64,000 bases of DNA, taken from contig CAJUQN010000003.1 of assembly GCA_910588625.1 (NCBI GenBank), positions 41,178-105,177 of the forward strand, given 5' to 3'. The notes under the pieces are model-generated. The model saw only the letters and a program-made list of their open reading frames with translations. It made no database searches and was not told the origin of the DNA. The translations under genes were made by a program, and so were the position numbers. Shown here piece after piece: positions 1 through 8,479 of the stretch (its first letter is position 1; each line of letters opens with the position of its first letter). The stretch comes from an uncultured Oscillospiraceae bacterium. GTDB taxonomy: Bacteria > Bacillota > Clostridia > Oscillospirales > Oscillospiraceae.

Positions 1-1245
1 CAACACAGGCCGGCGGCTCTTTACCAGGGAGGTGAGAATGGGATAGAGCACGATGGCCACCAGGCCCCCGGAAAACCCATTGTTGTATAGGTTCATCCCC
101 TCCAGAGGCAGCCCCGCCTGGAGCACCACCGACGAGTGCAGCAGTCCGGCCAACATCCCAAACGGCCAGCCGAACACCCCCGCAAAGGGGGCCAGAGTGG
201 TACCGAACAGCCCCGCCAGCTGGAGAGAGCTGCTGTTTGGGTCCACATGGTTTGTCAGACTGCCCAACAGTACCCCCGCCATCACGGGGACGATATTGAA
301 GGCGTGCTTACCGTAGCCGGAAAAGCCAATGATAGTGAAGATGGCCCCGATGGTGGCCCCGTTCAGGTCGCCGCCGGTGATCAGGATGTAGCCGGTGGCG
401 ATCAGGCCGTTGATCCCCATATTTACCAGCACCGGGCCCGGGGTAAAGGTGCGCACGTAGTCGCTGGGCACCCGGCCCGAGGTGCGCAGCAGCGCCCAGT
501 ATTTGGTCAGCACCGGCTTGGGGCCTCGGACCAGTCCGCTGATAATAAAGGTAAGGCACAACACCGTCAGGGCAATGCCCAGCCGGACATTATTTCCGGT
601 GGACCAGTAGTGGGCAGAGGCCGGATTCAGCCCGAAGGCCTTGAAGGCGGGCACCATCATCATGGCCAGCAGACCACAGGAAAAGCCCACACTGTACAGG
701 TTCATGCCGTTCTGGACCCGGTGGGCGTGCTCCGCCACAGGAGGCAGCAAGAAGCCCACCAGAAGACCTGTGGCAATGCCCAGCCAAGGGCTGAATTTGA
801 TGGACAGAAAGCTCACCATGGGGGCCAGAGCGGTGCCCCGCAGAGCTAGGTTGACGTGTTTGGAAAAGCTCTCTCGTTTAACCAGGGTGTAAAGCACCGT
901 TCCAAAAAAGCAGGGCCACAGATTGACAATATTTTTGCCGAACAGAGAAAAGCCGGACATGAGCCCGATGGTCACCATAGTGGCGCCGTTTGGGGTGTCG
1001 TCCCATTTACAGAGGATGGCGGAGCTCACCAGGGTGACAAGCCCTGCATTGACAAAGGCCGCGCCGATCCCAGCCACGGCGATGTAATCTGTAATGAGCA
1101 CGTCCTCCGTGGTAAAAATGGCGCATAAACCAGACAGGATTTCCATCAGTGAAGCCTGACAGAATCCAAAGGTGATCAGTGCCAGCCCGAATAGGGCAGA
1201 TGCTGGCAACAGGATGCCGTTGATGGGGTGGGCGGTGCGGTTCAT
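1..1245 (-). CDS. DUF1576 family membrane protein (C-terminus cut by window edge)
   Basis: The frame is open from ATG 1245 (preceded by AAGGAG) to the left edge, giving 415 residues without a stop. The protein is strongly hydrophobic with many membrane segments. It contains an internal repeat: GMNLYSVGFSCGLL near residue 200 and GMNLYNNGFSGGLV near residue 395, which suggests two homologous halves as in many transporters. DUF1576 proteins are about this length, so only a few residues should be missing. The substrate is unknown. It lies 72 bp downstream of greA on the same strand and may be co-transcribed. The family call rests on recognition of the sequence, not on a search. Confidence 0.8.
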   Translation of the reverse strand, partial: MNRTAHPINGILLPASALFGLALITFGFCQASLMEILSGLCAIFTTEDVLITDYIAVAGIGAAFVNAGLVTLVSSAILCKWDDTPNGATMVTIGLMSGFSLFGKNIVNLWPCFFGTVLYTLVKRESFSKHVNLALRGTALAPMVSFLSIKFSPWLGIATGLLVGFLLPPVAEHAHRVQNGMNLYSVGFSCGLLAMMMVPAFKAFGLNPASAHYWSTGNNVRLGIALTVLCLTFIISGLVRGPKPVLTKYWALLRTSGRVPSDYVRTFTPGPVLVNMGINGLIATGYILITGGDLNGATIGAIFTIIGFSGYGKHAFNIVPVMAGVLLGSLTNHVDPNSSSLQLAGLFGTTLAPFAGVFGWPFGMLAGLLHSSVVLQAGLPLEGMNLYNNGFSGGLVAIVLYPILTSLVKSRRPVL

Positions 1246-1317
1246 AGCACTCCAACTCCTTTTCGGGGCGCGGAGGGCGCCCGCAGATAAAATATCCGGC
1301 TCGGCACTCTTTTTTAG

Positions 1318-1821
1318 TTAGAAGCCCATCAGCGGGGCCTCCCCGGTGTCCTCGCCGGGTTCGATTGTTTGAATGACGATGTCATAGCTGTAGCTGTCGC
1401 TGACCTGCACCGTGACCCGGTCACCCACCTTGCGGCCAAGCACCGCCTTGCCCACGGGGGACTCCTTGCTGATGCGGTTCTTCAGCGCATCCTGACGCAC
1501 GGTGGTGACGATCTGGCAGGTGACCGTCTCATCGTCCTCCTCCACGTAGAAGGTAACCTTGTCGTACAGGCTCACAGTACCCTCTCTGGACTGATCTGAA
1601 ATGACGACGGCGGTTTTGATCATATTTTCCAAATAGCGGCAGCGACTGTCGTTGCGGTTCTTGTCCCGCTTGGCGGCCTTGTATTCAAAGTTTTCGCTCA
1701 GATCGCCAAATGCTCGGGCAGTCTGCACGTCCTTGATCAGCTTGGGGCGGAGCACCGTCCGGCGGTATTCCAGCTCCTGGCGCATGAGTTCGATATCCTT
1801 TCGGGTAAGCTCATTGTGCAT
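1318..1821 (-). CDS. greA: Transcription elongation factor GreA/GreB family
   Basis: A 167-residue protein that rescues backtracked RNA polymerase by stimulating cleavage of the extruded transcript. The N-terminal half is a coiled-coil hairpin with the acidic-tip motif GDLSENFEYKAAK near residues 38-50. The C-terminal FKBP-like domain carries SPVGKAVLGRKVGDRVTV, close to the GreA consensus. The start at 1821 is chosen because AGGAGG lies just upstream; an upstream in-frame ATG would add 31 residues without a comparable ribosome site. The length matches the family (about 160). The gene sits outside the mobile region and reads away from the tRNA genes. Confidence 0.93.
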   Translation of the reverse strand: MHNELTRKDIELMRQELEYRRTVLRPKLIKDVQTARAFGDLSENFEYKAAKRDKNRNDSRCRYLENMIKTAVVISDQSREGTVSLYDKVTFYVEEDDETVTCQIVTTVRQDALKNRISKESPVGKAVLGRKVGDRVTVQVSDSYSYDIVIQTIEPGEDTGEAPLMGF

Positions 1822-1927
1822 GGGAAACGCCTCCTTTATGATAGATATTAGTTTGGCACAATTTGGGTTCGCCGTCAAGTGTTCTGTGCCCGACAAAAAA
1901 AGAACGCTATCCACGGAAAATTAGGGG

Positions 1928-1956
1928 TTGACAAGCCTTGGAAAACGTGCTATCAT
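1928..1956 (+). promoter_or_regulatory. Sigma-70-type promoter for the tRNA unit
   Basis: TTGACA at 1928-1933 and TATCAT at 1951-1956 are separated by exactly 17 bp and lie 25 bp before the tRNA-Leu gene. The near-perfect -35 box fits a strong stable-RNA promoter reading right into tRNA-Leu and tRNA-fMet. Confidence 0.85.
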
Positions 1957-1980
1957 TATCTAGCCTCGAACAAGCGGTAA

Positions 1981-2067
1981 GCCGGAGTGGCGGAATTGGT
2001 AGACGCCCGGGACTTAAAATCCCGTGGGAGCGATCCCGTGCCGGTTCGACCCCGGTCTCCGGCACCA
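1981..2067 (+). tRNA. tRNA-Leu (anticodon TAA)
   Basis: The acceptor stem GCCGGAG (1981-1987) pairs with CTCCGGC (2057-2063), followed by the discriminator A and an encoded CCA. The anticodon loop CTTAAAA gives anticodon TAA. The long variable arm typical of class II leucine tRNAs is present, and the T arm GGTTCGACCCC is canonical. It is the first gene behind the promoter at 1928. Confidence 0.97.
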
Positions 2068-2076
2068 ATTTTATAT

Positions 2077-2150
2077 CGCGGGGTGGAGCAGTCTGGTAGC
2101 TCATCGGGCTCATAACCCCAAGAGTCACCGGGCATCCGGTAAAACTAAAT
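2077..2150 (+). pseudogene. Partial, decayed copy of tRNA-fMet
   Basis: The first 42 bases (2077-2118) are identical to the 5' half of the intact tRNA-fMet at 2161, through the 3' side of the anticodon stem; the identity also covers four bases upstream, 46 bp in all with an offset of 84 bp. The 3' half then diverges: it keeps a loose likeness (AAG.GTC..CGG...ATCCGG) but lacks a T arm and the acceptor strand. It cannot fold as a tRNA. It is either a degraded tandem duplicate or a scar of integration at the tRNA gene. Confidence 0.75.
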
Positions 2151-2160
2151 ATTTCGATAT

Positions 2161-2237
2161 CGCGGGGTGGAGCAGTCTGGTAGCTCATCGGGCTCATAAC
2201 CCGAAGGTCGTCGGTTCAAATCCGGCCCCCGCAACCA
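2161..2237 (+). tRNA. Initiator tRNA-fMet (CAT)
   Basis: The 77-nt gene starts CGCGGGG and ends CCCCGCA ACCA, so position 1 (C) faces A72 as a mismatch, the hallmark of bacterial initiator tRNA. The anticodon stem holds the three G-C pairs (GGG/CCC) that favour the P site, around anticodon CAT. The CCA is encoded. It is followed by an intrinsic terminator and then by the integration module of a mobile element, so it is the likely attachment gene. Confidence 0.97.
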
Positions 2238-2240
2238 AAA

Positions 2241-2274
2241 AAGCCTTGAATCCCAACGGGTTCAAGGCTTTTCC
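2241..2274 (+). terminator. Intrinsic terminator behind tRNA-fMet
   Basis: AAGCCTTGAA (2241-2250) pairs with TTCAAGGCTT (2261-2270) around a TCCCAACGGG loop, followed by TTCCC. It ends the tRNA transcript four bases after CCA. Confidence 0.85.
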
Positions 2275-2441
2275 CTTGCCCGGTTGCAATTTGCAATTGG
2301 ATTTGCCCAGAGAGTTCTTTGCGAATTATTCCTGTTAAAGCACCCTCATAAAAAGTTCTCCCTTCAATTTTTTTCTGCCGCACACTCTTATACTGTTTGC
2401 AGTAAAGTGGGCAACGCCGCACAGTTTGCAAAATCTTCTAC

Positions 2442-3824
2442 CTACTGCCCGGAACCTTTCTCCTTGTCCGAGAAGTCCGGCAGGATCACTCCCGCAAACT
2501 TTCCCCGCTTCTTCGCCCCGTTCAGCTGGGGTGTATCGAGCAGGTTCTCCATGCTGAGGTGGTTGGACATGGACTCAATGGCCTCCCGTTCGATCTCCTC
2601 ATTCTTGTGCAGGTACTTCCGGGTGGTCTCGATAGACGAGTGCCCCAGAATGCCTTGGACGATGTTCAGCGGCACTTTCTCCTCCACCAGCCGGGTAGCC
2701 ATGGTGTGCCGGAGCGCATGAGGATTCACATTCTTGATCTCGCACCGTTTGGACACTGCCCGCAAACGGATGTCAAAGCTCTTGGGGTCGATGTAGGTGC
2801 CCGTAGTGGACGGGAACAACAGATTATTGGGATTGGGCCAGTCCGAATTGGCCATAGTGAAGATGTGCCGGACCAGAAGCTCACACAGGCCGTCCGAAAT
2901 GGACGTCTCACGGTAGGAACTCCGCGTCTTGGGGGTGTTCTGGACAATCAGGTGGGTCTTTTTGCTTGGATCATAGTTTAGGATTTTGATGTTTGGATTG
3001 TCCAGCGAGAGAGCTACCGTCGGGACACGTTGGATATTCTTAGACACCCGGAGTGTCTGGCGTTCCAAATCAAAATCTGAGATCTCCAGGGCCAGCAATT
3101 CCCCCTTCCGGTACCCAACGAACAGGTCTGTAAGGATAGCGATCCGCTGGGTTTCCTTCATGACTTCTCGGATGAAAACTTCCATCTCGCTGGGGCTGAG
3201 CACCCGCATCTCTCTTTGGATGACCTCCGGACGGGTGGTGCACAGCGTAGGGTTACCGTGCAGCTTATACTTGCCCTCCGCATACGTAAAAAAATCCTTC
3301 AAGATCATATGGTGGTTGCGGATGGTTTTGGGCGAAAGGCCGCTGTCCTTACCGTCCTTACGTGCCCCGGCGAGCTGCTTTTTCTGGTAGTAGTCCTGCA
3401 CCACATCCTGAGTAACCTCATACAAAGGTATCTCCCCGAACGCCGGGGAAAAGTGGGTTTCATAGGTTGCCAGATAGCTGGCGTATGTGGATGGCTTTCG
3501 GGTAGGCGGCGATTTGTAGAGCTTGAGCCATTCCATGAAGGCATCGCTGAACAGCGTTTCAGCCTCCGGGAAGTGCCCGAGACGGGCAGCCAGTGCCTCC
3601 ACGTTTTCCGCCTCCAACCGCTCTGCCGCAGCCTGTTTCACCAGTTCGGCCTGTTCGGCCTCCCACGCCTTCCAGCGCTCCTTACAGATGGCCTTGGTGC
3701 GGCCTTTGAAGGATTTCCGCTTGGGGGAGCCGTCTTCTTTCCTCCCGACTGTCACCTGATACACCCAGGTTCGGTCTTGCAGCTGGTAGTAGCTGCCCTC
3801 GCCGTTCGCTCTTTTTCTAGCCAT
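2442..3824 (-). CDS. Tyrosine recombinase (ICE integrase)
   Basis: A 460-residue site-specific recombinase of the phage/Tn916 integrase class. Residues 1-60 form an AP2-like arm-binding domain (GEGSYYQLQDRTWVYQV), residues about 90-200 the SAM-like core-binding domain, and the rest the catalytic domain. The catalytic set is visible: R239 (GYRKGE), H369 and R372 in PHALRHT, H395 in GILGHSS and the nucleophile Y404 in RKYLH, so it should be active. It reads towards tRNA-fMet, whose 3' end is about 200 bp from its stop codon, and a small excisionase lies 38 bp upstream. It presumably inserts and excises the element that fills the rest of the window; the far attachment site is not seen. Confidence 0.93.
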   Translation of the reverse strand: MARKRANGEGSYYQLQDRTWVYQVTVGRKEDGSPKRKSFKGRTKAICKERWKAWEAEQAELVKQAAAERLEAENVEALAARLGHFPEAETLFSDAFMEWLKLYKSPPTRKPSTYASYLATYETHFSPAFGEIPLYEVTQDVVQDYYQKKQLAGARKDGKDSGLSPKTIRNHHMILKDFFTYAEGKYKLHGNPTLCTTRPEVIQREMRVLSPSEMEVFIREVMKETQRIAILTDLFVGYRKGELLALEISDFDLERQTLRVSKNIQRVPTVALSLDNPNIKILNYDPSKKTHLIVQNTPKTRSSYRETSISDGLCELLVRHIFTMANSDWPNPNNLLFPSTTGTYIDPKSFDIRLRAVSKRCEIKNVNPHALRHTMATRLVEEKVPLNIVQGILGHSSIETTRKYLHKNEEIEREAIESMSNHLSMENLLDTPQLNGAKKRGKFAGVILPDFSDKEKGSGQ

Positions 3825-3862
3825 GGTAAAACCTCCAATTCAGTCGTAATTGAAGATTTGAC

Positions 3863-4051
3863 CTAATGTGTCACGGCACCGGGATTTTCCAGCCACGCAT
3901 AAAAGGGATTAGCGGGTATCCGGTAGGTCTGGCCGATTTTGATAACCGGAAAAGCCCCGCTGTGAACAAGATTGTATGCGGCGTTACTGCCGATTTTTAA
4001 AACCTGCCGCACGTCTTCTACTGTTAAAATTTCCTGCCTCTTTTCACACAT
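3863..4051 (-). CDS. Excisionase-like MerR/helix-turn-helix protein
   Basis: A 62-residue protein with a winged helix-turn-helix of the HTH_17 type (ILTVEDVRQVLKIG...AYNLVHSGAFPVIKIGQTYRIP). Short proteins of this form directly upstream of tyrosine integrases act as recombination directionality factors that bend the attachment site and favour excision. AGGAGGATCTGTC precedes the ATG. The 38-bp gap to the integrase implies one transcript. Identification as Xis is from form and position. Confidence 0.82.
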   Translation of the reverse strand: MCEKRQEILTVEDVRQVLKIGSNAAYNLVHSGAFPVIKIGQTYRIPANPFYAWLENPGAVTH

Positions 4052-4373
4052 GACAGATCCTCCTCTGTGTGCCGTGTGCCGAAGTCTATGTGGTTGTCAA
4101 GGTGCGCCGCTGGCTCTCAAAGCTATTGTACGATAACTCTTCGGGCAATTCAATAGGCGCACAGCTCCTCCGGCAACTTTATTTTTAATTCCTTACGCCA
4201 TTAAAACAATTTGGACTTATTATGAAAGGCACTTTCTGGGTCCATCCAGAAAGTGCCTTCCTTTTTCTGTCAGCATAATAATAGCACATAATTAACTGCC
4301 TTTGCAATGCCCTTTCTACTGCAAAAACAGTGTCCTAGAGGTGCCCTTAGTGTGCCCCATAGGTGCCCTACAC
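4052..4373. other. Intergenic region with a strong hairpin and repeated GTGCCC motifs
   Basis: No gene is seen in these 322 bp. A 14-bp perfect inverted repeat (see 4226-4259) and, at 4337-4370, two copies of AGGTGCCCT flanking a GTGCCCC are the only structures noted. The repeats could be protein-binding sites of the recombination module. A TTGACA-like box on the minus strand (4095-4100) has no convincing -10 partner. Confidence 0.4.
4226..4259 (-). terminator. Hairpin terminator downstream of the sigma-like gene
   Basis: AAGGCACTTTCTGG (4226-4239) pairs perfectly with CCAGAAAGTGCCTT (4246-4259) over a six-base loop. Read on the minus strand it follows the sigma-like gene and is trailed by TCATAATA; on the plus strand it is trailed by CCTTTTT, so it may be bidirectional. 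Confidence 0.65.
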
Positions 4374-4859
4374 TTAGTTCAAAGTGCCTGAAAATTCATA
4401 CATTGCTGCAAGCTGATCAATAGCGCGCGCCTTGACCTTATAGACGGTCCTCAGCGCAATATTCTCGGCATTGGAGACTTCTTCCCAGGTATATCCCTCA
4501 AAATAAAACAGTCGAATTACCTTTGCCTCCCTTTCTTTCAAAAGCGAAACATAGTGCTTGAGTCTGTTCTGCTCCTGTTCAAGCTCTACTAGCCGTCCCA
4601 CGATTTCAGCCTTAACATCAGAATTAGTTCTAATTACTTTGTCCTGATAGTTTAGCGCAATATAGCGAGTCTTATCAGAAATATACCCAGCAGGCTGTGC
4701 ACCAGCCATGCCATGTGCAAGCGACATGGCTCCAATCATCTCCTCCGGTGAAACACTGGTGGGATGAGACAACTCATAGTGCAATAGGTCAATCTGCTTC
4801 TCTCGCATCGGATACGTTTCTAACAACCCCGTCACATAGGCCTTCATGTCCGTCTTCAT
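4374..4859 (-). CDS. Sigma-70 region 4-like transcriptional regulator
   Basis: A 161-residue protein whose C-terminal third (about 105-155) is a sigma region 4-type helix-turn-helix: LLKEREAKVIRLFYFEG then TWEEVSNAENIALRTVYK. The N-terminal part is helical and charged with no clear region 2, so it is a regulator of the ArpU/Orf7 kind rather than a full sigma factor. Tn916-like elements carry such a gene next to xis-int, which supports a role in controlling the recombination or transfer genes. It stands alone upstream of a terminator hairpin. The exact family cannot be fixed by eye. Confidence 0.65.
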   Translation of the reverse strand: MKTDMKAYVTGLLETYPMREKQIDLLHYELSHPTSVSPEEMIGAMSLAHGMAGAQPAGYISDKTRYIALNYQDKVIRTNSDVKAEIVGRLVELEQEQNRLKHYVSLLKEREAKVIRLFYFEGYTWEEVSNAENIALRTVYKVKARAIDQLAAMYEFSGTLN

Positions 4860-5383
4860 TGTTTTACAATCCTTTCCGAACTAATTTACTGTTTGCAATC
4901 CACCATGCAAAGCAGCAAGGAAGCCACTGATTTATTTTATATTACAGTTTTTGCGCTTTTTCTGAAAATTCAGAAAATAAATCAGCGGTTCCCTAGTCCG
5001 GCGGGGAACGACACCTGGACCGTGATGCTTGGAAAAAACAAAATAAAAAATTTTTGTCCTGTAGGGTATAATTGGCAACCCCACTTATTTGGGAATGTCG
5101 ATTTCCTATGGTCAGCTTGGTCGGAAAAAAAGCATTTAGCAGTCTACGCTTACAACGAGAGGATGATGTAGACGCAGATACAAATAAAGCAATGCATTGA
5201 GACACATCATGCTGGCAGATAATTTCAATGCGGAAGGATTTCCATCGCATCGTGTATCTCCCTGCTCATGCGACTGATACACAGACGTGAATCGGATTTA
5301 TACGTCTTGCCGATATATATTGGGAAAGCTCCTAAACACTTACACAGGATATTTCTGATTATTTCATAGTTTTATTGGCATAT
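4860..5383. other. Non-coding, AT-rich gap
   Basis: I see no convincing gene in these 524 bp. Short open frames lack ribosome sites and recognisable domains. The stretch is more AT-rich than its surroundings and separates the integration module from the metabolic cargo. Confidence 0.4.
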
Positions 5384-6370
5384 CTACGCTGAATAGTATT
5401 GAATAAAATTATCTTTCTCTTTTCGTATAATTTGCTCTGCATCAGTCAAATAGATAAGATGCGCCAGTGTTTCCCCCATAGCAAACCACTTTTGATGGGC
5501 AGGAAACTCTTCCCAGCCCAGCCCCCGGGTGGACCAAGTTATCATCCCCGCGATTTGATAAGCGGAAGATCCAGGATGAGTCTCTACCGCTTGTCGAATC
5601 TCCTCCAGCCGTTCCCGGTGGTGTTCCTGTAAAGTATCAATGCGGCGGTATACATCGGACTCTCCATGCCGGTGAGCTGGGAAAGTAGCTTGGATATCCA
5701 GTGAGCGGATTTTATTCAAACTGTTCAAGTAATCCTCCAGCGAATGAGGAACCCCGTTCCACACTGAAATATTAGGCGTGATGTCAAAAAGGATGTGATC
5801 GCCGGAAAACAGTAATCTCTGCTCAGGCAAATACAGTGCCATATGACCCGGTGTATGTCCAGGTGTGTGGACACATCGCACTTCAAGCTGTCCCAAGAGA
5901 ATGACAGCCCCATCATCCACCAATAGTGCCGGGAATATTTGGGCGACACTGTATCGGCGTCCTTGGTTCTCCCGGTTTTGACGGACCAACTCCTTCGTGG
6001 GGAACCCCTCCCGGTGGAACTGATTTTCCATCGCAGTCAGGTTGGTTCCAGTTTTCATCCCACACAAATAGTTGTAATCGATTCGTCCCATGTAGATTGG
6101 GCAGTTTTGCAGGACAAAATCACCCGCCAGCCCGGTATGATCAGAATGAACATGGGTGAGGAAAACGCTAGTTTTCTCCAAATCCAGATTTAGCTCCCGT
6201 ATACCGCACCACAAAGCCTCCCTGCATTCTATACGATTAAAGCCGGTGTCAATCAGCAGATTCTGTTCCGGTGTTACAATCACATACACATTCAGAAACC
6301 GCAATGGGTTTTGGGGTAAGTCCACCTGGATACTGTATATAACCGGATCATCCCAAACCTTCGTAACCAT
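5384..6370 (-). CDS. MBL-fold metallo-hydrolase
   Basis: A 328-residue metallo-beta-lactamase-fold hydrolase. The metal site is complete: HVHSDHTG near residue 93 (HxHxDH), the HTPGHTPGH segment near 168, GDH near 190 and the final histidine in FPAHRHGE near 235. The C-terminal 90 residues form a helical extension with WEEFPAHQKWF, of the type seen in larger thioesterase- or lactonase-like members. AGGAGG lies 13 bases before ATG 6370. The substrate is unknown; nearby acyl-CoA genes make a thioester possible, but that is inference only. It stands alone on the strand, with gaps of about 500 bp on both sides. Confidence 0.85.
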   Translation of the reverse strand: MVTKVWDDPVIYSIQVDLPQNPLRFLNVYVIVTPEQNLLIDTGFNRIECREALWCGIRELNLDLEKTSVFLTHVHSDHTGLAGDFVLQNCPIYMGRIDYNYLCGMKTGTNLTAMENQFHREGFPTKELVRQNRENQGRRYSVAQIFPALLVDDGAVILLGQLEVRCVHTPGHTPGHMALYLPEQRLLFSGDHILFDITPNISVWNGVPHSLEDYLNSLNKIRSLDIQATFPAHRHGESDVYRRIDTLQEHHRERLEEIRQAVETHPGSSAYQIAGMITWSTRGLGWEEFPAHQKWFAMGETLAHLIYLTDAEQIIRKEKDNFIQYYSA

Positions 6371-6855
6371 TGTGTCTTTTGAACCTCCTCATAACTATAA
6401 AAAAAGGGCAGGACATTGCCCTCCCCAAACAGAAAGCTCCGTGAGCTATTCAAAATTGCACTTGTGGGGTACAAAGCCTCTCTAAAAATTGGAGGGCTGA
6501 TACAGATGCACAGTAAATAAGGATACAGGCATCATTTCCAGGAACACGGCGTGAAGCGTAGTTCTGCGTATTTTTGCTGCGGCCTTGCAGACCGACCATG
6601 CTGAGTCTACACCGAAAACTATGTGCAGGAGCATAGCATACATATCTGGTGTAGAATCAGGGTGGCCCAAAGCGTCGTAGAGGCAAAAACACTCTGGAAA
6701 TGAGAGGCTCTGTATCTTGCGAAACGAAATAAGGAGCTTGTGCCAACATCTTCTTCGATGCCTGCAAAGCGATGTGCCACAAGGACAATGCTATTTGACC
6801 GTGAAAGAACTACACTTTTGAAATTGCAGCTTTCCCTTAATGCTTTTCAGCACCT
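6371..6855. other. Intergenic region without a recognised gene
   Basis: These 485 bp hold only a short minus-strand open frame (6482-6670, 62 codons) with no ribosome site or recognisable domain, and a small GGGCA/TGCCC hairpin near 6403-6420 in the leader of the metallo-hydrolase gene. It may be debris from the rearrangements seen in the next genes. Confidence 0.4.
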
Positions 6856-7860
6856 TTATCCGCGGACCTTTTTAATTTCATCCACGAGAACCGGCAGGAC
6901 CTCGAACAGATTGCCCACCACGCCGTAGTCGGCCACGTCAAAGATGGGGGCATCGGGGTCCTTGTTGATGGCCACGATCACATCCGATCCGCTCATGCCG
7001 GCCAGATGCTGGATGGCGCCGCTGATGCCGCAGGCGATGTACAGCTTGGGACCCACGGTCTTGCCGGTCTGGCCCACCTGATGGGCGTGGGCAATCCAGC
7101 CCGCGTCAACCGCCGCGCGGGACGCGCCCACGGTGGCGCCCAGAGCGTCAGCCAGGGCCTTGATGGGCTCGAAGCCCTCCGGGCCGCCCACGCCGCGGCC
7201 GCCGGACACGATGATCTCAGCGCCCTCCAGGTCCACGTTCTCGCCGCCCAGGTCCTTGATGATCTCCAGCACCTGAGTGCGGATATCGCTGTCGGCCACG
7301 TGCAGGTCTTCCTTCACGATCTCGGCCTTGGCCTCCACCACGTCGCCCTTCTTGAACACGCCGGGACGGACGGTGCCGATCTGCGGACGGTGATTGGGGC
7401 AGATAATGGTGGCCATCAGGTTGCCGCCGAAGGCGGGACGGGTCCAGGCCACGTTGCCGGTCTCGTCGTCGATGTCCAAGGCGGTGCAGTCGGCGGTCAG
7501 GCCGGTGTGCAGACGGCAGGAAACGCGGGGGCCCAGGTCACGGCCGTTATTGGTGGCGCCGATGAGCATGCTGGTGGGGCCGTACTTCTCCACCAGGGTG
7601 CACAGGGCGATGGCATAGGCGTCGGTGGTATAGTGCTTGTACTCGGGACCGTCCACGACGATCACCTTGTCCGCGCCGTGCTCAGAGGCGGCCTTCACGG
7701 CCTCGTCCGCGCCGCAGCCGATCACCACGGCCACCAGAGCGCCGCCCTGCTTGCCCGCCATCATCTTGCCGGGGGTCAGCAGCTCGATGCCCACGTTCTT
7801 CGCGGTGCCGTCCTCGTTGGTCTCAACAAATACCCACAGGTCTTTGGTCTTGGCTTCCAT
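6856..7860 (-). CDS. etfA: Electron transfer flavoprotein, alpha subunit
   Basis: A complete 334-residue EtfA, the FAD-carrying large subunit that passes electrons from acyl-CoA dehydrogenases. The N-terminal domain (1-190) is followed by the FAD domain, with [11 protein letters not shown] near 220, [15 protein letters not shown] near 263 and [20 protein letters not shown] near 280. AAAGGAGGGGAAGCGCA precedes the ATG. It normally pairs with EtfB, encoded immediately upstream; here the upstream gene ends 15 bp away but is a fusion remnant that kept only an EtfB-like tail. EtfA may therefore lack its partner unless another copy exists. Confidence 0.95.
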   Translation of the reverse strand: MEAKTKDLWVFVETNEDGTAKNVGIELLTPGKMMAGKQGGALVAVVIGCGADEAVKAASEHGADKVIVVDGPEYKHYTTDAYAIALCTLVEKYGPTSMLIGATNNGRDLGPRVSCRLHTGLTADCTALDIDDETGNVAWTRPAFGGNLMATIICPNHRPQIGTVRPGVFKKGDVVEAKAEIVKEDLHVADSDIRTQVLEIIKDLGGENVDLEGAEIIVSGGRGVGGPEGFEPIKALADALGATVGASRAAVDAGWIAHAHQVGQTGKTVGPKLYIACGISGAIQHLAGMSGSDVIVAINKDPDAPIFDVADYGVVGNLFEVLPVLVDEIKKVRG

Positions 7861-7875
7861 TGCGCTTCCCCTCCT

Positions 7876-8397
7876 TTAAATAATGCTGGCGCCGCTGAGC
7901 AGCTCGAACAGCTTGGCCGGTGCGCTGGAAATGAACATCTTAGCGCCGTTGAGCACCCAGCCGCCGTCCACTTTCTCCGCCTTGGTGGTCATGCCTGAAG
8001 CGTCGGACCCGGCGTTGGGCTCCGTGAGCGCGAAGCCCATCAGATGGCCCTCCGCCATCAGGGGCAGGTACTTCTCCTTCTGCTCCTTCGTACCAAACAG
8101 GTTCAGGCAGGTCATGGAGACGCAGTGGGTGGAGATAATGCTGGAGGTAGCGCCGCACACCTTGGCAACCTCCTCGTTGGCCAGAATGAAGGACAGGAAA
8201 TCCAGCCCGGCACCGCCGTACTCCTCGGGGAGCCAGCAGCCTAAGATTCCGGCTTCGGCCAAGTCCTTGATGTTCTCAGCGGGGAAGCGCTCTTCCTCGT
8301 CGATTTCGGCGGCAATGGCCTTGAACTTCTTCTGGGCCAGATCCCGGGCCAGATCCTTGATCATTTTCTGATCTTCTGTCAGCTGAAAATAATTCAT
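7876..8397 (-). pseudogene. Acyl-CoA dehydrogenase N-terminus fused to an EtfB-like tail
   Basis: Residues 1-156 are the N-terminal and beta domains of a short-chain acyl-CoA dehydrogenase ([50 protein letters not shown]). Family members have about 380 residues, so the C-terminal FAD/catalytic helical domain is gone. The last 17 residues ([15 protein letters not shown]) do not fit the family at this point; they resemble the C-terminus of EtfB, and they end 15 bp before etfA exactly where etfB should stop. The likely history is an in-frame deletion of roughly 1.5 kb across acd-etfB. The fused product cannot be an active dehydrogenase. Confidence 0.8.
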
Positions 8398-8436
8398 AAA
8401 TCTGATTCCTTTCCGTCATGTTTTAGGTATATATCA

Positions 8437-8469
8437 CTTTCGGCAGGGGAGACATTCCCCCGCCGAAAG
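8437..8469 (-). terminator. GC-rich hairpin behind the lactonase fragment
   Basis: CTTTCGGCaGGGG (8437-8449) pairs with CCCCcGCCGAAAG (8457-8469), starting 11 bp past the stop codon at 8480. There is no long U-run, so termination strength is uncertain. Confidence 0.5.
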
Positions 8470-8479
8470 CGCTTTGGTT

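Noticed and set aside
1907..2197. Open frame across the tRNA genes on the minus strand (repeating MSPMSYQTAPPRD)
   Set aside because: It is the antisense of tRNA-fMet and its partial copy, a well-known false gene; no ribosome site.
5041..5110. TATAAT-like box near 5069 on the plus strand
   Set aside because: No matching -35 box at proper distance and no plus-strand gene behind it.
6482..6670. 62-codon minus-strand frame in the gap before etfA
   Set aside because: No ribosome site, no recognisable domain and ordinary composition for chance; treated as non-coding.
7006..7998. Long plus-strand frame opposite etfA
   Set aside because: His/Gly/Ala-rich antisense of a clear EtfA gene, a GC-bias artefact. 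The same holds for the long frames opposite the adhesin, OYE-type, VirB4 and Rad50-like genes.
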